This document shows, one piece after another, positions 18,706-28,332 of a stretch of DNA of 48,462 bases. Both the position numbers and the translations under genes were made by a program. Under the pieces are notes generated by a model that made no database searches, was not told the origin of the DNA, and was given only the letters and a program-made list of their open reading frames with translations. The stretch's first letter is position 1. Each line of letters begins with the position of its first letter. Origin of the DNA: Gammaproteobacteria bacterium. Lineage in GTDB: Bacteria > Pseudomonadota > Gammaproteobacteria > Steroidobacterales > Steroidobacteraceae. The DNA is taken from NCBI GenBank assembly GCA_016874295.1, contig VGUH01000021.1, positions 1 through 48,462 on the forward strand, given 5' to 3'.

Positions 18706-19676
18706 GGCGTGCCAGCTGCCGCGGGCCGCAGCAGCCCCTCGACATAGGCCCGGGCGTCGAAGATACCGAAATCCTCGGCCTGTTCGCCAACGCCGACGTA
18801 GCGGATCGGCAGGCCGAAGCGCCGCGCAATGGCGATCACGACGCCGCCCTTCGCCGTGCCGTCGAGCTTGGTCACCGCGATGCCGGTGACGCCGATCGCC
18901 TGGTTGAATTGCTCGGCCTGGCGCACGGCGTTCTGGCCGAGGCCGGCGTCGAGCACCAGCAGCACCTCGTGCGGCGCCTCCGGGTCAAGCCGTTTCAGCA
19001 CGCGGGCGATCTTTGCGAGCTCGTCCATCAGATGCGACTGCGTGTGCAGCCGACCCGCCGTGTCCGCGATCAGCACGTCGACGCCGCGCGCCCTCGCGGA
19101 CTGCAGCGCGTCGAATACGACCGCCGCCGGGTCCGCGCCCGCCGCCTGCGAGACCACCGGCACGCCGTTGCGCTCGCCCCAGGCCGCGAGCTGCTCGACG
19201 GCCGCCGCGCGGAAGGTATCGCCCGCTGCGAGCATCACGCTGAGCCCCTCGTCCTTCATGCGCCGCGCGAGCTTGCCAATGGTCGTGGTCTTGCCCGAGC
19301 CGTTGACGCCGACGACCAGGATCACGAACGGTTTCTTCGACCGATCAATGGCGAGCGGGCGTTCGACCGGCGCGAGGATCTCGAGCAGGGAAGCGGCGAG
19401 CGCCGTCTCGAGCGCCTTGGCGTCCGCGAGTTCGGAACGTGCGACCTTCTGCCGCAGCCCCGACAGGATCGACTCCGTCGCGTCGACGCCGACATCCGCC
19501 GTGAGCAGGCGCGTTTCGAGCTCCTCCAGCAGGGCCGCGTCGATGCGCCGCCCCGGCACGAGGTCCGCGAGCCAGGAGGCGCCGCGATTGACGCGCGCGG
19601 CGAGGCGCGCGAAGAAATTGCCCTCGGCGGGTTGCGCGACAGGCTCATCGGGTGTGTTCACACGGGAACCAAACAT
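18702..19676 (-). CDS. ftsY: Signal recognition particle receptor FtsY
   Basis: 324-residue SRP GTPase that docks ribosome-SRP complexes at the inner membrane. The N domain (about 20-95) is followed by the G domain with G1 GVNGSGKTT, DTFRAAAVEQL, G3 IADTAGRLHTQ and G4 TKLDGTAKGG. The start is taken at ATG 19676 (MFGSRVNTPDEP); longer in-frame starts give an Arg-rich, unlikely N-terminus. The acidic A domain found in E. coli FtsY is very short here, as in many other bacteria. A TACAAT at 19704 to 19699 on the minus strand is a plausible -10. It is divergent from rsmD, as in E. coli. Confidence 0.96.
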   Translation of the reverse strand: MFGSRVNTPDEPVAQPAEGNFFARLAARVNRGASWLADLVPGRRIDAALLEELETRLLTADVGVDATESILSGLRQKVARSELADAKALETALAASLLEILAPVERPLAIDRSKKPFVILVVGVNGSGKTTTIGKLARRMKDEGLSVMLAAGDTFRAAAVEQLAAWGERNGVPVVSQAAGADPAAVVFDALQSARARGVDVLIADTAGRLHTQSHLMDELAKIARVLKRLDPEAPHEVLLVLDAGLGQNAVRQAEQFNQAIGVTGIAVTKLDGTAKGGVVIAIARRFGLPIRYVGVGEQAEDFGIFDARAYVEGLLRPAAAGTP

Positions 19677-19739
19677 GGGCGTCCTGGTGGCCGCGCGAAT
19701 TGTACTGGCTCGCAGCCATGATCGTGTGGCAGCGAGCGA

Positions 19740-20240
19740 CGCGGCGTGCGTCTGCATTGGTGAGCGTACGTCAGGCGGCAGATGCCGTTCAGGGCCGCAT
19801 TCAGAGTCGCATCGATGCCGGGGCAGGTCGGCGAATGGGTGGCCGGCGTGCCGCCCGCGTCGGCCTCGGGTGCGAGGCGCACGGTGTAGTCGACACCCGG
19901 CGACAGGATCGGATTGGGGCCGCGCAACGGGCTCTTTGCCACCGGCGCGTACAGGCCGACGGACTGGCGCAGCATGATCATCTCGACGATGCGCACGTTC
20001 CAGTCCAGCATCACGGCGTGGTTCCGGACCGGCTGGCTGAAGCGGAAGTAGCTGCTCCCGGTGGTCGAGAAGCCGTCCAGCTCGTTCACCGCGAGGCGGT
20101 TCAGGAACAACGTCCCCGACGGAATATTGAGCGTGCCGTCAGTGCTGCCGTTGAAATACAGGTCGGTCGGATACGGAAAGACGCCGGTAGCGGTGAACGG
20201 TGCCTGGAAGGAAGCGACGCCCGCCGCCGGGGGTGGCTGT
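19740..20240 (-). pseudogene. Remnant of a Pla-1/cef-type extracellular lipase gene (N-terminal domain only)
   Basis: The minus-strand frame is open from 20260 to 19658. From about 20223 it encodes ...FTATGVFPYPTDLYFNGSTD, then GTLNIPSGTLFLNRL and VNELDGFSTTGSSYFRFSQPV, then PGVDYTVRLAPEAD. This closely follows the Lipase_bact_N pattern of the Pla-1/cef virulence-lipase family as I know it (V-x-P-F-P-N-D-L-x-F, S-T-D-G-T-L-N-I-P, N-x-L-D-G-F-S-T). No start codon or signal peptide is in frame, and the frame then degenerates into the ftsY leader. A lipase of this family is over 600 residues, so this is a fragment lying between two core genes. Confidence 0.5.
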
Positions 20241-20280
20241 TTGCTGGGCGCGGGCGCGTATCATCGCGCAAGGCTAAGGG

Positions 20281-22162
<1,882 letters not shown>

Positions 22163-22178
22163 TCCACCCGGCGCTGGC

Positions 22179-24443
22179 TCAGAATCGCGCCCGGAACGAA
22201 GCGCCGATGATGCGCGGCTCGTTGTCGAAGCCGGTCAGGTTGTTGAAGTCGATCCCGCCCTTGACGTTCTCTTCGTCGGTGATGTTCCGCCCGAACAGCT
22301 CCACCGCCCACTTGCCGCCGTCGTGCGAATAGCCGATGCGCGCACCGCCCTCGAAGTTCCCGTCGCTCTTGAACTCCTCGGACTCGTAGATGAAGAACTG
22401 CGTCTCGCCCTGGAAGGCCCAGTCGGTGAAGAAGTAAATCTCACCGTCCGTGCCGACCGGGATGCCGTAACGCGCGGTGACGTTCGCCACGTACTCCGGC
22501 GCCTGCGTGAACGAATTACCGTCGATGATGGCGCGGCCGTTCGCGTCGAGCGGATCGAGGACCGTGCACAATCCGGATCCGCAGGGCGGTACGACCAGTT
22601 CGGAGTCGTCGATCTCGGTGTCCGTGTAGCTGAAACCGAGCGTCATCATGAACCGGTCGGTGAACAGGAACTCGGCGTCGAGGTCGAGGCCCATGCCCGT
22701 GCCCTTGTCGGCATTCACGAGCTGCACGAAATTGCCGCCGCCGCCGATGGCCGACAGCTGCAGGTCGTCGACCTCGTAGTAGAAGACCGCGGCATTGAGC
22801 CGCACGCGGTCGTCTGCGAGCTGCGACTTGAATCCGAACTCGATCGAGTTGATGGTCTCCGAGTCCGCGATCGAGGGTACGCTGAAGAAGGCCACGTCAC
22901 GGCCCTGGATGGTCGGCGCCCGGAAACCGGACGCCAGGCGTCCGTAGACGTTGAACCGGTCGTTGACCTCGTACAGGGCACTGAGGTCCCAGCTTACCCG
23001 CTCGTCGGACACGCTCTGCGGCTCGATGGGAAACAGCGGCGCATTGAAGGCCGCCATGTCCTTGTCGTCATCCGTGTAGCGTGCGCCGCCGGTTACGGTC
23101 AGGGCGTCGGTGACGTCGTAGCTGATGTGGCCGAATACCGCCCAGGCCGTGTTGTCGTGCTCCACCGTCGTTGGCGCGAACAGGTCATCAGGATCCGGCG
23201 TGACGAAGTTCGGAATGAATGTCGTCGTCGTCACCGAGAAATTCGAGTCGAAATAGAAGACGCCCGCCTGCCAGAACAAGCGGTCGCTCGCCTGCGACGA
23301 AATGCGGAATTCCTGCGTGAACTGATCCAGATTGTCTATAGCGTCGCTCGAGTGCGCCGGGAACGGAATACAAGGGTCCCCGACACTGCTGCCCGGCGGG
23401 CAAGGCCCGACATAAGGGGGCGGGAGGAAACTCAGGAAATCCGCACCGAAGCCGCCGTCGATGTCACCTTCGCTGCTGCTCTTGGTGTTTTCGTACGCGG
23501 TAACCGACGTCAAGGTCACGTTGTCGCCGAGGCCGATGTCGAGCCGGAGCGATGCGCCCGTACCTTCGGCGCTCTGCGGATTGTTGTTTCCGTCGTCGTA
23601 GGAGACGCTGTCGCGGTCGTAATTCGAGTTGAAGCCGTCACTTCCGGGGCCGAGTACATTGGCGCGGAAAATCGACGCGGTGCCGTCGATGTCACGGCCA
23701 TGGATGTTGAGGAGCGCGCTGAACCGGTCGGAGGGCTCGAACAGGAGCTGGGCCCGATAGGCCAACTCGTCGAAGCCGCCAAGCGCGTTGTTCCCACCGG
23801 TGTAGGTGTTGTCGATCCAGTCGTCGCGCTCGAGGTACAGGGCGGATAAGCGGAAAGATACTGCGTCCGACAGCCCGCCGCCGACCGCGCCCTCGAAGCT
23901 CTTCGAGCCAAGCTCGCCGTAGCTCAGCGCGACGTCGCCGGAGAACTCCTGCGTGGGCTTCTTCGTGTCGAACTTGACGATGCCGGCCGGCGTGTTGCGC
24001 CCGAACAGCGTGCCCTGCGGGCCGCGCAGGACCTCGACCCGCTCCAGGTCGAACATCGGGAAGCTCTTCAGGATCACGTTCTCGAGGACCACCTCGTCGA
24101 CGATGATCGAGACCGGTTGCGACGCGGCGAGGTCGAAGTCCGAGTTGCCGAGGCCGCGGATGTAGAAGCGCGGGGCGAGGCGGCCGTTGGAGGACTCGAC
24201 GTACAGGCTCGGCACGCGGGCCGCGAGCACCTGGATGTCGCCGCCGCCGTCGAACATCGCGGACAGGCGCTCGCCCTCGAGCGGCGTGACCGACAACGGC
24301 ACGTCCTGGATGTTCTCGCTCCGGCGCTGGGCGGTGACGATGATTTCGCCCAGGGACATCGGTGAAACAGGCGCTTCCTGGGCCCAGGCGGACGGCAGCG
24401 GCAGCGCCATGGCGATGGCGGCGGCGAGGGTCGCGTTACGCAT
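22179..24443 (-). CDS. TonB-dependent outer-membrane receptor
   Basis: 754 residues. Signal peptide MRNATLAAAIAMALPLPSAWA, then a TonB-box-like stretch (GEIIVTAQRR) and plug domain through RVEVLRGPQGTLFGRNTPAG. The 22-strand barrel follows and the chain ends FRARF with the C-terminal Phe needed for Bam assembly. The plug and barrel resemble the large IroN/FecA-unlike group common in Sphingomonadales and Xanthomonadales that import glycans, steroids or siderophores; the ligand is not predictable. It interrupts the usual mutM-rpmG order. A hairpin just upstream covers its ribosome site. Confidence 0.95.
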   Translation of the reverse strand: MRNATLAAAIAMALPLPSAWAQEAPVSPMSLGEIIVTAQRRSENIQDVPLSVTPLEGERLSAMFDGGGDIQVLAARVPSLYVESSNGRLAPRFYIRGLGNSDFDLAASQPVSIIVDEVVLENVILKSFPMFDLERVEVLRGPQGTLFGRNTPAGIVKFDTKKPTQEFSGDVALSYGELGSKSFEGAVGGGLSDAVSFRLSALYLERDDWIDNTYTGGNNALGGFDELAYRAQLLFEPSDRFSALLNIHGRDIDGTASIFRANVLGPGSDGFNSNYDRDSVSYDDGNNNPQSAEGTGASLRLDIGLGDNVTLTSVTAYENTKSSSEGDIDGGFGADFLSFLPPPYVGPCPPGSSVGDPCIPFPAHSSDAIDNLDQFTQEFRISSQASDRLFWQAGVFYFDSNFSVTTTTFIPNFVTPDPDDLFAPTTVEHDNTAWAVFGHISYDVTDALTVTGGARYTDDDKDMAAFNAPLFPIEPQSVSDERVSWDLSALYEVNDRFNVYGRLASGFRAPTIQGRDVAFFSVPSIADSETINSIEFGFKSQLADDRVRLNAAVFYYEVDDLQLSAIGGGGNFVQLVNADKGTGMGLDLDAEFLFTDRFMMTLGFSYTDTEIDDSELVVPPCGSGLCTVLDPLDANGRAIIDGNSFTQAPEYVANVTARYGIPVGTDGEIYFFTDWAFQGETQFFIYESEEFKSDGNFEGGARIGYSHDGGKWAVELFGRNITDEENVKGGIDFNNLTGFDNEPRIIGASFRARF

Positions 24444-24449
24444 TCGAGC

Positions 24450-24477
24450 AACTCCCCGGTTGGAATGGCGGGGAGTT
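24450..24477 (-). promoter_or_regulatory. Hairpin sequestering the TonB-receptor ribosome binding site
   Basis: On the minus strand AACTCCCCG, a 10-base loop (CCATTCCAAC), then CGGGGAGTT: a perfect 9-bp stem. The GGGGAG in the 3' arm is the only good Shine-Dalgarno and ends about 8 bases before the ATG at 24443. Folding would therefore block ribosome access. It also lies 22 bases after the rpmG stop, so it could act as a weak terminator or attenuator, although no U-tract follows. Confidence 0.6.
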
Positions 24478-24499
24478 TAGCCGAGCCGAAGCAGCCGGC

Positions 24500-24655
24500 C
24501 TACTTGATCTTGGCTTCCTTGAAGGTCACGTGCTTGCGCGCGACCGGATCGTACTTGCTGACTTCCATCTTCTCCGGATGGAGGCGCTTGTTCTTGGTGG
24601 TCGTGTAGAAGTAGCCGGTGCCGGCGCTAGAAACGAGTTTGATTTTGTCGCGCAT
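24500..24655 (-). CDS. rpmG: 50S ribosomal protein L33
   Basis: 51 residues translated from ATG 24655: [20 protein letters not shown] then KNKR...[15 protein letters not shown], ending EAKIK. This is a full-length gammaproteobacterial L33. It lacks the CxxC zinc pairs, so it is the zinc-independent form. It follows rpmB by 10 bases, the classical rpmBG pair, and ends TAG just before the TonB-receptor leader. Confidence 0.97.
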   Translation of the reverse strand: MRDKIKLVSSAGTGYFYTTTKNKRLHPEKMEVSKYDPVARKHVTFKEAKIK

Positions 24656-24665
24656 GGCATTGACC

Positions 24666-24902
24666 TCAGACGTGAGTTCCGGAGGCGCGCAGGGAGGCGA
24701 CCAGCTTCTCGACGCCCTGCTTCTCGAGCGTGCGCAGGCCGCGCGTCGAGAGCCTGAGCGTCACCCAGCGGCCCTCGCTCTCGAGCCAGAAGCGCTGCGT
24801 GTGCAGGTTGGGCAGGAAGCGGCGGCGCTTCTTGATGTTCGAGTGGGAGACCTTGTTGCCGGTGCGCGGGCGCTTTCCGGTGATCTGGCAGACTGTGGAC
24901 AT
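24666..24902 (-). CDS. rpmB: 50S ribosomal protein L28
   Basis: 78 residues, the normal length. [20 protein letters not shown] is the typical start and the [16 protein letters not shown] stretch the rRNA-contacting part. First gene of the rpmBG operon. The 81-bp gap upstream to radC must hold its promoter. Confidence 0.98.
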   Translation of the reverse strand: MSTVCQITGKRPRTGNKVSHSNIKKRRRFLPNLHTQRFWLESEGRWVTLRLSTRGLRTLEKQGVEKLVASLRASGTHV

Positions 24903-24983
24903 GGCGGCTCTCTTGCGGGGCCGCGTATTAGACCAGCGAAGCTTTGCGCAGTCAAATCAGCGTGTTGCGCGCACGGCAAGCCG

Positions 24984-25658
24984 TCATATAAGGCCTTTTT
25001 CCGCAAGGGAAACGCAGCACCCGTCGCCGATGATGAGGTGGTCGAGGAGGCGGATCTCGACCAAAGCCAGGGCGTCCCGGAGGCGCGTGGTGATGATCTC
25101 GTCCGCCTGGCTCGGCTCGGCAATGCCAGACGGATGGTTGTGGGCCAGGATCACGGCCGTGGCGTTTCGGGCGAGCGCCTGCTTGACCACCTCCCGGGGG
25201 TGGACGCTCGCGCCGTCGACCGTGCCGCGGAACAGCTCCTCGCAGCTCGTGAGCCGGTGGCGGCTGTCGAGGAACAGGCAGCAGAACACCTCGTGCTCGA
25301 GGTCGCGCAGGCGCGCGATGAGGTAGTCGCGGGCGGCGCGCGGGCTCGCGAGCAAGGGTCCCGCCTGCAGCCGCTCGAGGTGATGCCGGCGTACCAGTTC
25401 GAGCGCCGCCTGCAGCTCCGCCCAGCGCGCCGGGCCGATGCCCGATTGCGTGCACAGCGCCTGGCGCCCGGCCGTGAGGAGGCCGCGCAGCGAGCCGAAG
25501 CGCCCGAGCAGCGAGCGCGCGAGGTCGATGGCGTTCATGCGGCTCGTGCCGTGCCGCAGCCAGATCGCGAGCAGCTCGGCTTCCGACAGCGCGCCCGAGC
25601 CGAGGGCGAGGAGTTTTTCGCGCGGCCGCTCGGCGGCGGGCCAGTCCCGGATGTGCAT
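24984..25658 (-). CDS. radC: RadC-family JAB/MPN domain protein
   Basis: 224 residues from ATG 25658 ([17 protein letters not shown]). N-terminal UPF0758 helix-hairpin-helix part with [15 protein letters not shown] and [13 protein letters not shown], then the JAB domain with the metal motif [14 protein letters not shown] (H-x-H-P-S-G...D). The biochemical role remains unsettled; the E. coli protein is not a simple repair factor. Position between rpmB and dut is the conserved one. It is divergent from dut. Confidence 0.95.
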   Translation of the reverse strand: MHIRDWPAAERPREKLLALGSGALSEAELLAIWLRHGTSRMNAIDLARSLLGRFGSLRGLLTAGRQALCTQSGIGPARWAELQAALELVRRHHLERLQAGPLLASPRAARDYLIARLRDLEHEVFCCLFLDSRHRLTSCEELFRGTVDGASVHPREVVKQALARNATAVILAHNHPSGIAEPSQADEIITTRLRDALALVEIRLLDHLIIGDGCCVSLAEKGLI

Positions 25659-25716
25659 GCGGCAAGTCTCACCGACCGGGCCGGCGCGCACCTGTCGCAA
25701 ATTGCACCGGTTCCGG

Positions 25717-25722
25717 GATAAT
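25717..25722 (+). promoter_or_regulatory. -10-like element GATAAT before dut
   Basis: GATAAT ends 6 bases before the dut ATG at 25729. With the usual 6-8-base distance to the start of transcription the mRNA would begin at the ATG, and no Shine-Dalgarno is present between. A TTGCAC at 25703 is too close to serve as a standard -35. Confidence 0.4.
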
Positions 25723-25728
25723 CGGCGC

Positions 25729-26178
25729 ATGCACAAGCTCGAAGTGAAGATCCTCGACCCGCGCATCGGCCGCGACATCGAGCTGCCGCGGCGCGCGACC
25801 TCGGGCTCCGCGGGCCTGGACCTGCGCGCCTGCCTCGACGCGCCGCTCACGCTCGAGCCCGGGCAGGCGCAGCTCGTGCCAACCGGCATCGCGATTCACC
25901 TCGACGACCCGTCGCTCGCGGCGGTGCTGCTGCCGCGCTCCGGGCTCGGCCACAGGCACGGCATCGTGCTCGGCAACCTCGTCGGGCTCATCGACTCCGA
26001 CTACCAGGGCCAGGTGATGGTATCGCTGTGGAATCGCGGCGCGCAGGGCTACACGATCCAGCCTGGCGAACGCATCGCGCAGATGGTCGTGGTGCCGGTC
26101 GTGCAGGTGGAGTTCGAGGTGGTCGGCGAGTTCCAGGCGTCCGCCCGCGGCGCAGGCGGATTCGGCAGCACGGGCTGA
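25729..26178 (+). CDS. dut: Deoxyuridine 5'-triphosphate nucleotidohydrolase
   Basis: 149-residue trimeric dUTPase that hydrolyses dUTP to dUMP. The five family motifs are present: [38 protein letters not shown] and the P-loop-like C-terminus [10 protein letters not shown]. The start lacks a ribosome site and follows a GATAAT by 6 bases. In E. coli coaBC (dfp) lies between radC and dut; here it is absent and radC and dut are divergent. Confidence 0.97.
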   Translation: MHKLEVKILDPRIGRDIELPRRATSGSAGLDLRACLDAPLTLEPGQAQLVPTGIAIHLDDPSLAAVLLPRSGLGHRHGIVLGNLVGLIDSDYQGQVMVSLWNRGAQGYTIQPGERIAQMVVVPVVQVEFEVVGEFQASARGAGGFGSTG

Positions 26179-26182
26179 TCGC

Positions 26183-26833
26183 TCAGCGCGGCTTGACCGC
26201 GCGCAATTCCTGGTAGCGCTGGATGTCGGCTTCGAACGCGAGCCGGATGCTCTCGCGTTCCTCGCGGCGCCGCACGAGATTGCTCTGCTGGGTCGCGATG
26301 TCGTTCGACGAGCGCTCGAGATCGGCGGCGACCTCGTCGGGCAGCGGCAGCGCGCCCGGTTCGGTGTTGACGGGCGCGTAGTGAGACGCGATGCGCTCGA
26401 CCTGCGCGCGCTGCGCGCGCAGGTTCGAGAGCGACTGCACCTGGATCGTGAGCTGCGCGTCGATCAGCTCGAGCCGGGTAACGCGCAGGATTTCGATTTC
26501 CTTCACCGACTGGTAGGTCTGCAGCAGCACGCGGTCGCGGAGCTTGCGCTTCTGCTCCTCGCGCGCCGCCTTCTCCTCTGCGGCCTTCACGGCCGCTTCC
26601 TCGGGCGTGATCGTGCCTTCCTCGCGGCCGACCTTGATGCCCTGCCTGTTCAGCACGTCGCGGTCCTGCTCCGCGTATTCCGCGGGCACGCTGTCGCCGT
26701 AGTGGACCTGGCCGTCCTTGTCGACCCAGCGGTAGACCTTCTTCTGCTTGTCCGACTGCTGTGCCGCCACGCCGCCCGCAAGGAGGGCCAGCAAGAGGGC
26801 AGGCAGCAGGACCTTGCCGGATCGGGAGTTCAT
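26183..26833 (-). CDS. DUF4124-domain exported protein
   Basis: 216 residues. The signal peptide ends near AAQQ; then comes the DUF4124 motif KKVYRWVDKDGQVHYGDSVP. The remainder is a charged, helical region with likely coiled coil (residues 75-200, many E/K/R/Q). GAGGT seven bases before ATG 26833 supports that start over GTG 26842. DUF4124 proteins are periplasmic or envelope proteins of unknown function, common in Xanthomonadales and betaproteobacteria. It ends four bases after the opposing dut stop. Confidence 0.85.
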   Translation of the reverse strand: MNSRSGKVLLPALLLALLAGGVAAQQSDKQKKVYRWVDKDGQVHYGDSVPAEYAEQDRDVLNRQGIKVGREEGTITPEEAAVKAAEEKAAREEQKRKLRDRVLLQTYQSVKEIEILRVTRLELIDAQLTIQVQSLSNLRAQRAQVERIASHYAPVNTEPGALPLPDEVAADLERSSNDIATQQSNLVRRREERESIRLAFEADIQRYQELRAVKPR

Positions 26834-26899
26834 CCTTGACACCTCAGGCGGGCATTATTCTCGTTCCGCCCCGAGTCCAGTACGTAACTGCTTCACGCT

Positions 26900-27544
26900 T
26901 CAGCCAGCGACGCACCAGGTCCGGCGGTGGTTGCGCAGCGACTGCAGCTCCTCGCTGTCGTCGCCGGCCTCTAGGTACTCGATCAGGTGGTCGAGCGTGA
27001 TGATGCGGATGACGGGGATGCCGAAGGCGGACTGGATCTCCTGGACCGCCGATTGCGGTCCCTGGCCGCGTTCCTGGCGGTCGAGCGCGAGCACCACGCC
27101 GGCGGGCCAGGCACCGGCCGCCTTGATCAGGCCGATGGACTCGCGCACGGCGGTGCCGGCGGTCAGGACGTCGTCCACGATCAGGACCCGGCCCTCGAGC
27201 GGCGCGCCGATGAGGTTGCCTCCCTCGCCGTGCGTCTTGGCCTCCTTGCGGTTGTACGCGATCGGAACGTTGCGCCGGTGCCGCTCCGCGAAGGCGATCG
27301 CCGTCGCGGCGGCGAGCGGGATGCCCTTGTACGCGGGGCCGAAGATCATGTCGAAGGGGACCCCGGCCTCGATGATCGCCTGCGCGTAGCAGGCGCCGAG
27401 ACTCGCCAGCGACCCCCCGTCATTGATGAGGCCGGCATTGAAGAAGTAGGGGCTCGTGCGGCCGGACTTGAGCGTGAAGTCGCCGAAGCGCAGCACCTGC
27501 CTGGCGAGGATCATCTCGATGAATTCTTTCTGGTGCGAGCGCAT
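26900..27544 (-). CDS. pyrE: Orotate phosphoribosyltransferase
   Basis: 214-residue enzyme that makes orotidine-5'-phosphate from orotate and PRPP in pyrimidine synthesis. [16 protein letters not shown] near 23-38, [11 protein letters not shown] near 69-79 and the PRPP loop [13 protein letters not shown] near 119-131 are diagnostic. The start codon lies in an inverted repeat shared with the xthA start, 20 bp away. No pyrE attenuator or rph gene is seen upstream, unlike E. coli. Confidence 0.97.
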   Translation of the reverse strand: MRSHQKEFIEMILARQVLRFGDFTLKSGRTSPYFFNAGLINDGGSLASLGACYAQAIIEAGVPFDMIFGPAYKGIPLAAATAIAFAERHRRNVPIAYNRKEAKTHGEGGNLIGAPLEGRVLIVDDVLTAGTAVRESIGLIKAAGAWPAGVVLALDRQERGQGPQSAVQEIQSAFGIPVIRIITLDHLIEYLEAGDDSEELQSLRNHRRTWCVAG

Positions 27545-27570
27545 GCGGGTTACCCTTGCCCAGCATGCGC
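27539..27570. promoter_or_regulatory. Inverted repeat embedding the divergent start codons of pyrE and xthA
   Basis: GCGCATGC (27539-27546) and GCATGCGC (27563-27570) are perfect 8-bp inverted repeats, each containing one of the two ATGs, with GGGTTACCC in between. Divergent genes separated by only 20 bp leave no room for standard promoters with leaders, so transcription must start within or at the opposing coding region, or be leaderless. Whether the symmetry is functional is unknown. Confidence 0.45.
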
Positions 27571-28332
27571 ATCCTCACCCTCAACTGCAACGGCATCCGC
27601 TCCGCCGCCTCGAAGGGGCTGTTCGAATGGCTGCCGGGCGTGCGGGCCGACGTGGTCTGCCTGCAGGAGACCAAGGCCCAGGAGCACCAGCTCGGGGATG
27701 CCTGCTTCCGCCCGGCCGGGTACCACTGCCGCTATTTCGACGCGAAACGCCCGGGCTACAGCGGCGTCGCGATCTATTCGAAGTTGAAACCGGACAAGGT
27801 AATCGCAGGCTTCGGCGTGCGCGAGTTCGATGACGAGGGGCGCTATCTCGAGTTCCGGTTCGGTAAGCTCTCGGTCGTATCGCTGTACCTGCCGTCGGGC
27901 TCGTCGGGCCCGGAGCGGCAGGCGTCGAAATACCGCTTCCTCGACGCCTTCCTGCCGCACCTGAAGAAGCTCGGGCGGCGCGACCGCGACTACGTGCTGT
28001 GCGGTGACATCAACATCGCCCACCAGGAGATCGACCTCAGGAACTGGAAGTCGAACCGCAAGAACTCGGGCTTCCTGCCCGAGGAGCGCGCCTGGCTCGA
28101 CCGCCTGTTCGGCGAGCTCAAGTGGGTTGACGCCTTCCGTGAAGTCGACCCGCGGCCCGAGCAGTACACCTGGTGGTCGAACCGCGGCCAAGCGCGCGCG
28201 AAGAACGTCGGCTGGCGCATCGACTACCAGATCGCGAGCCCGCGGCTTGCCGGCCGCGCGAAGTCCGCGTCAATCTTCCGCGGGCGATGGTTCTCCGACC
28301 ACGCGCCGCTGACGATGGATTACCGGCTGTGA
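27565..28332 (+). CDS. xthA: Exodeoxyribonuclease III / AP endonuclease
   Basis: 255-residue member of the exonuclease III family that nicks DNA at abasic sites and degrades 3' ends. Catalytic positions are seen in LNCNGIR (Asn), CLQETKA (metal-binding Glu), CGDINIAH (Asp-x-Asn) and FSDHAPL (Asp-His). ATG 27565 is used; an in-frame TTG at 27556 would add three residues. Its stop overlaps the GTG of the transporter gene (GTGA). Confidence 0.95.
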   Translation: MRILTLNCNGIRSAASKGLFEWLPGVRADVVCLQETKAQEHQLGDACFRPAGYHCRYFDAKRPGYSGVAIYSKLKPDKVIAGFGVREFDDEGRYLEFRFGKLSVVSLYLPSGSSGPERQASKYRFLDAFLPHLKKLGRRDRDYVLCGDINIAHQEIDLRNWKSNRKNSGFLPEERAWLDRLFGELKWVDAFREVDPRPEQYTWWSNRGQARAKNVGWRIDYQIASPRLAGRAKSASIFRGRWFSDHAPLTMDYRL

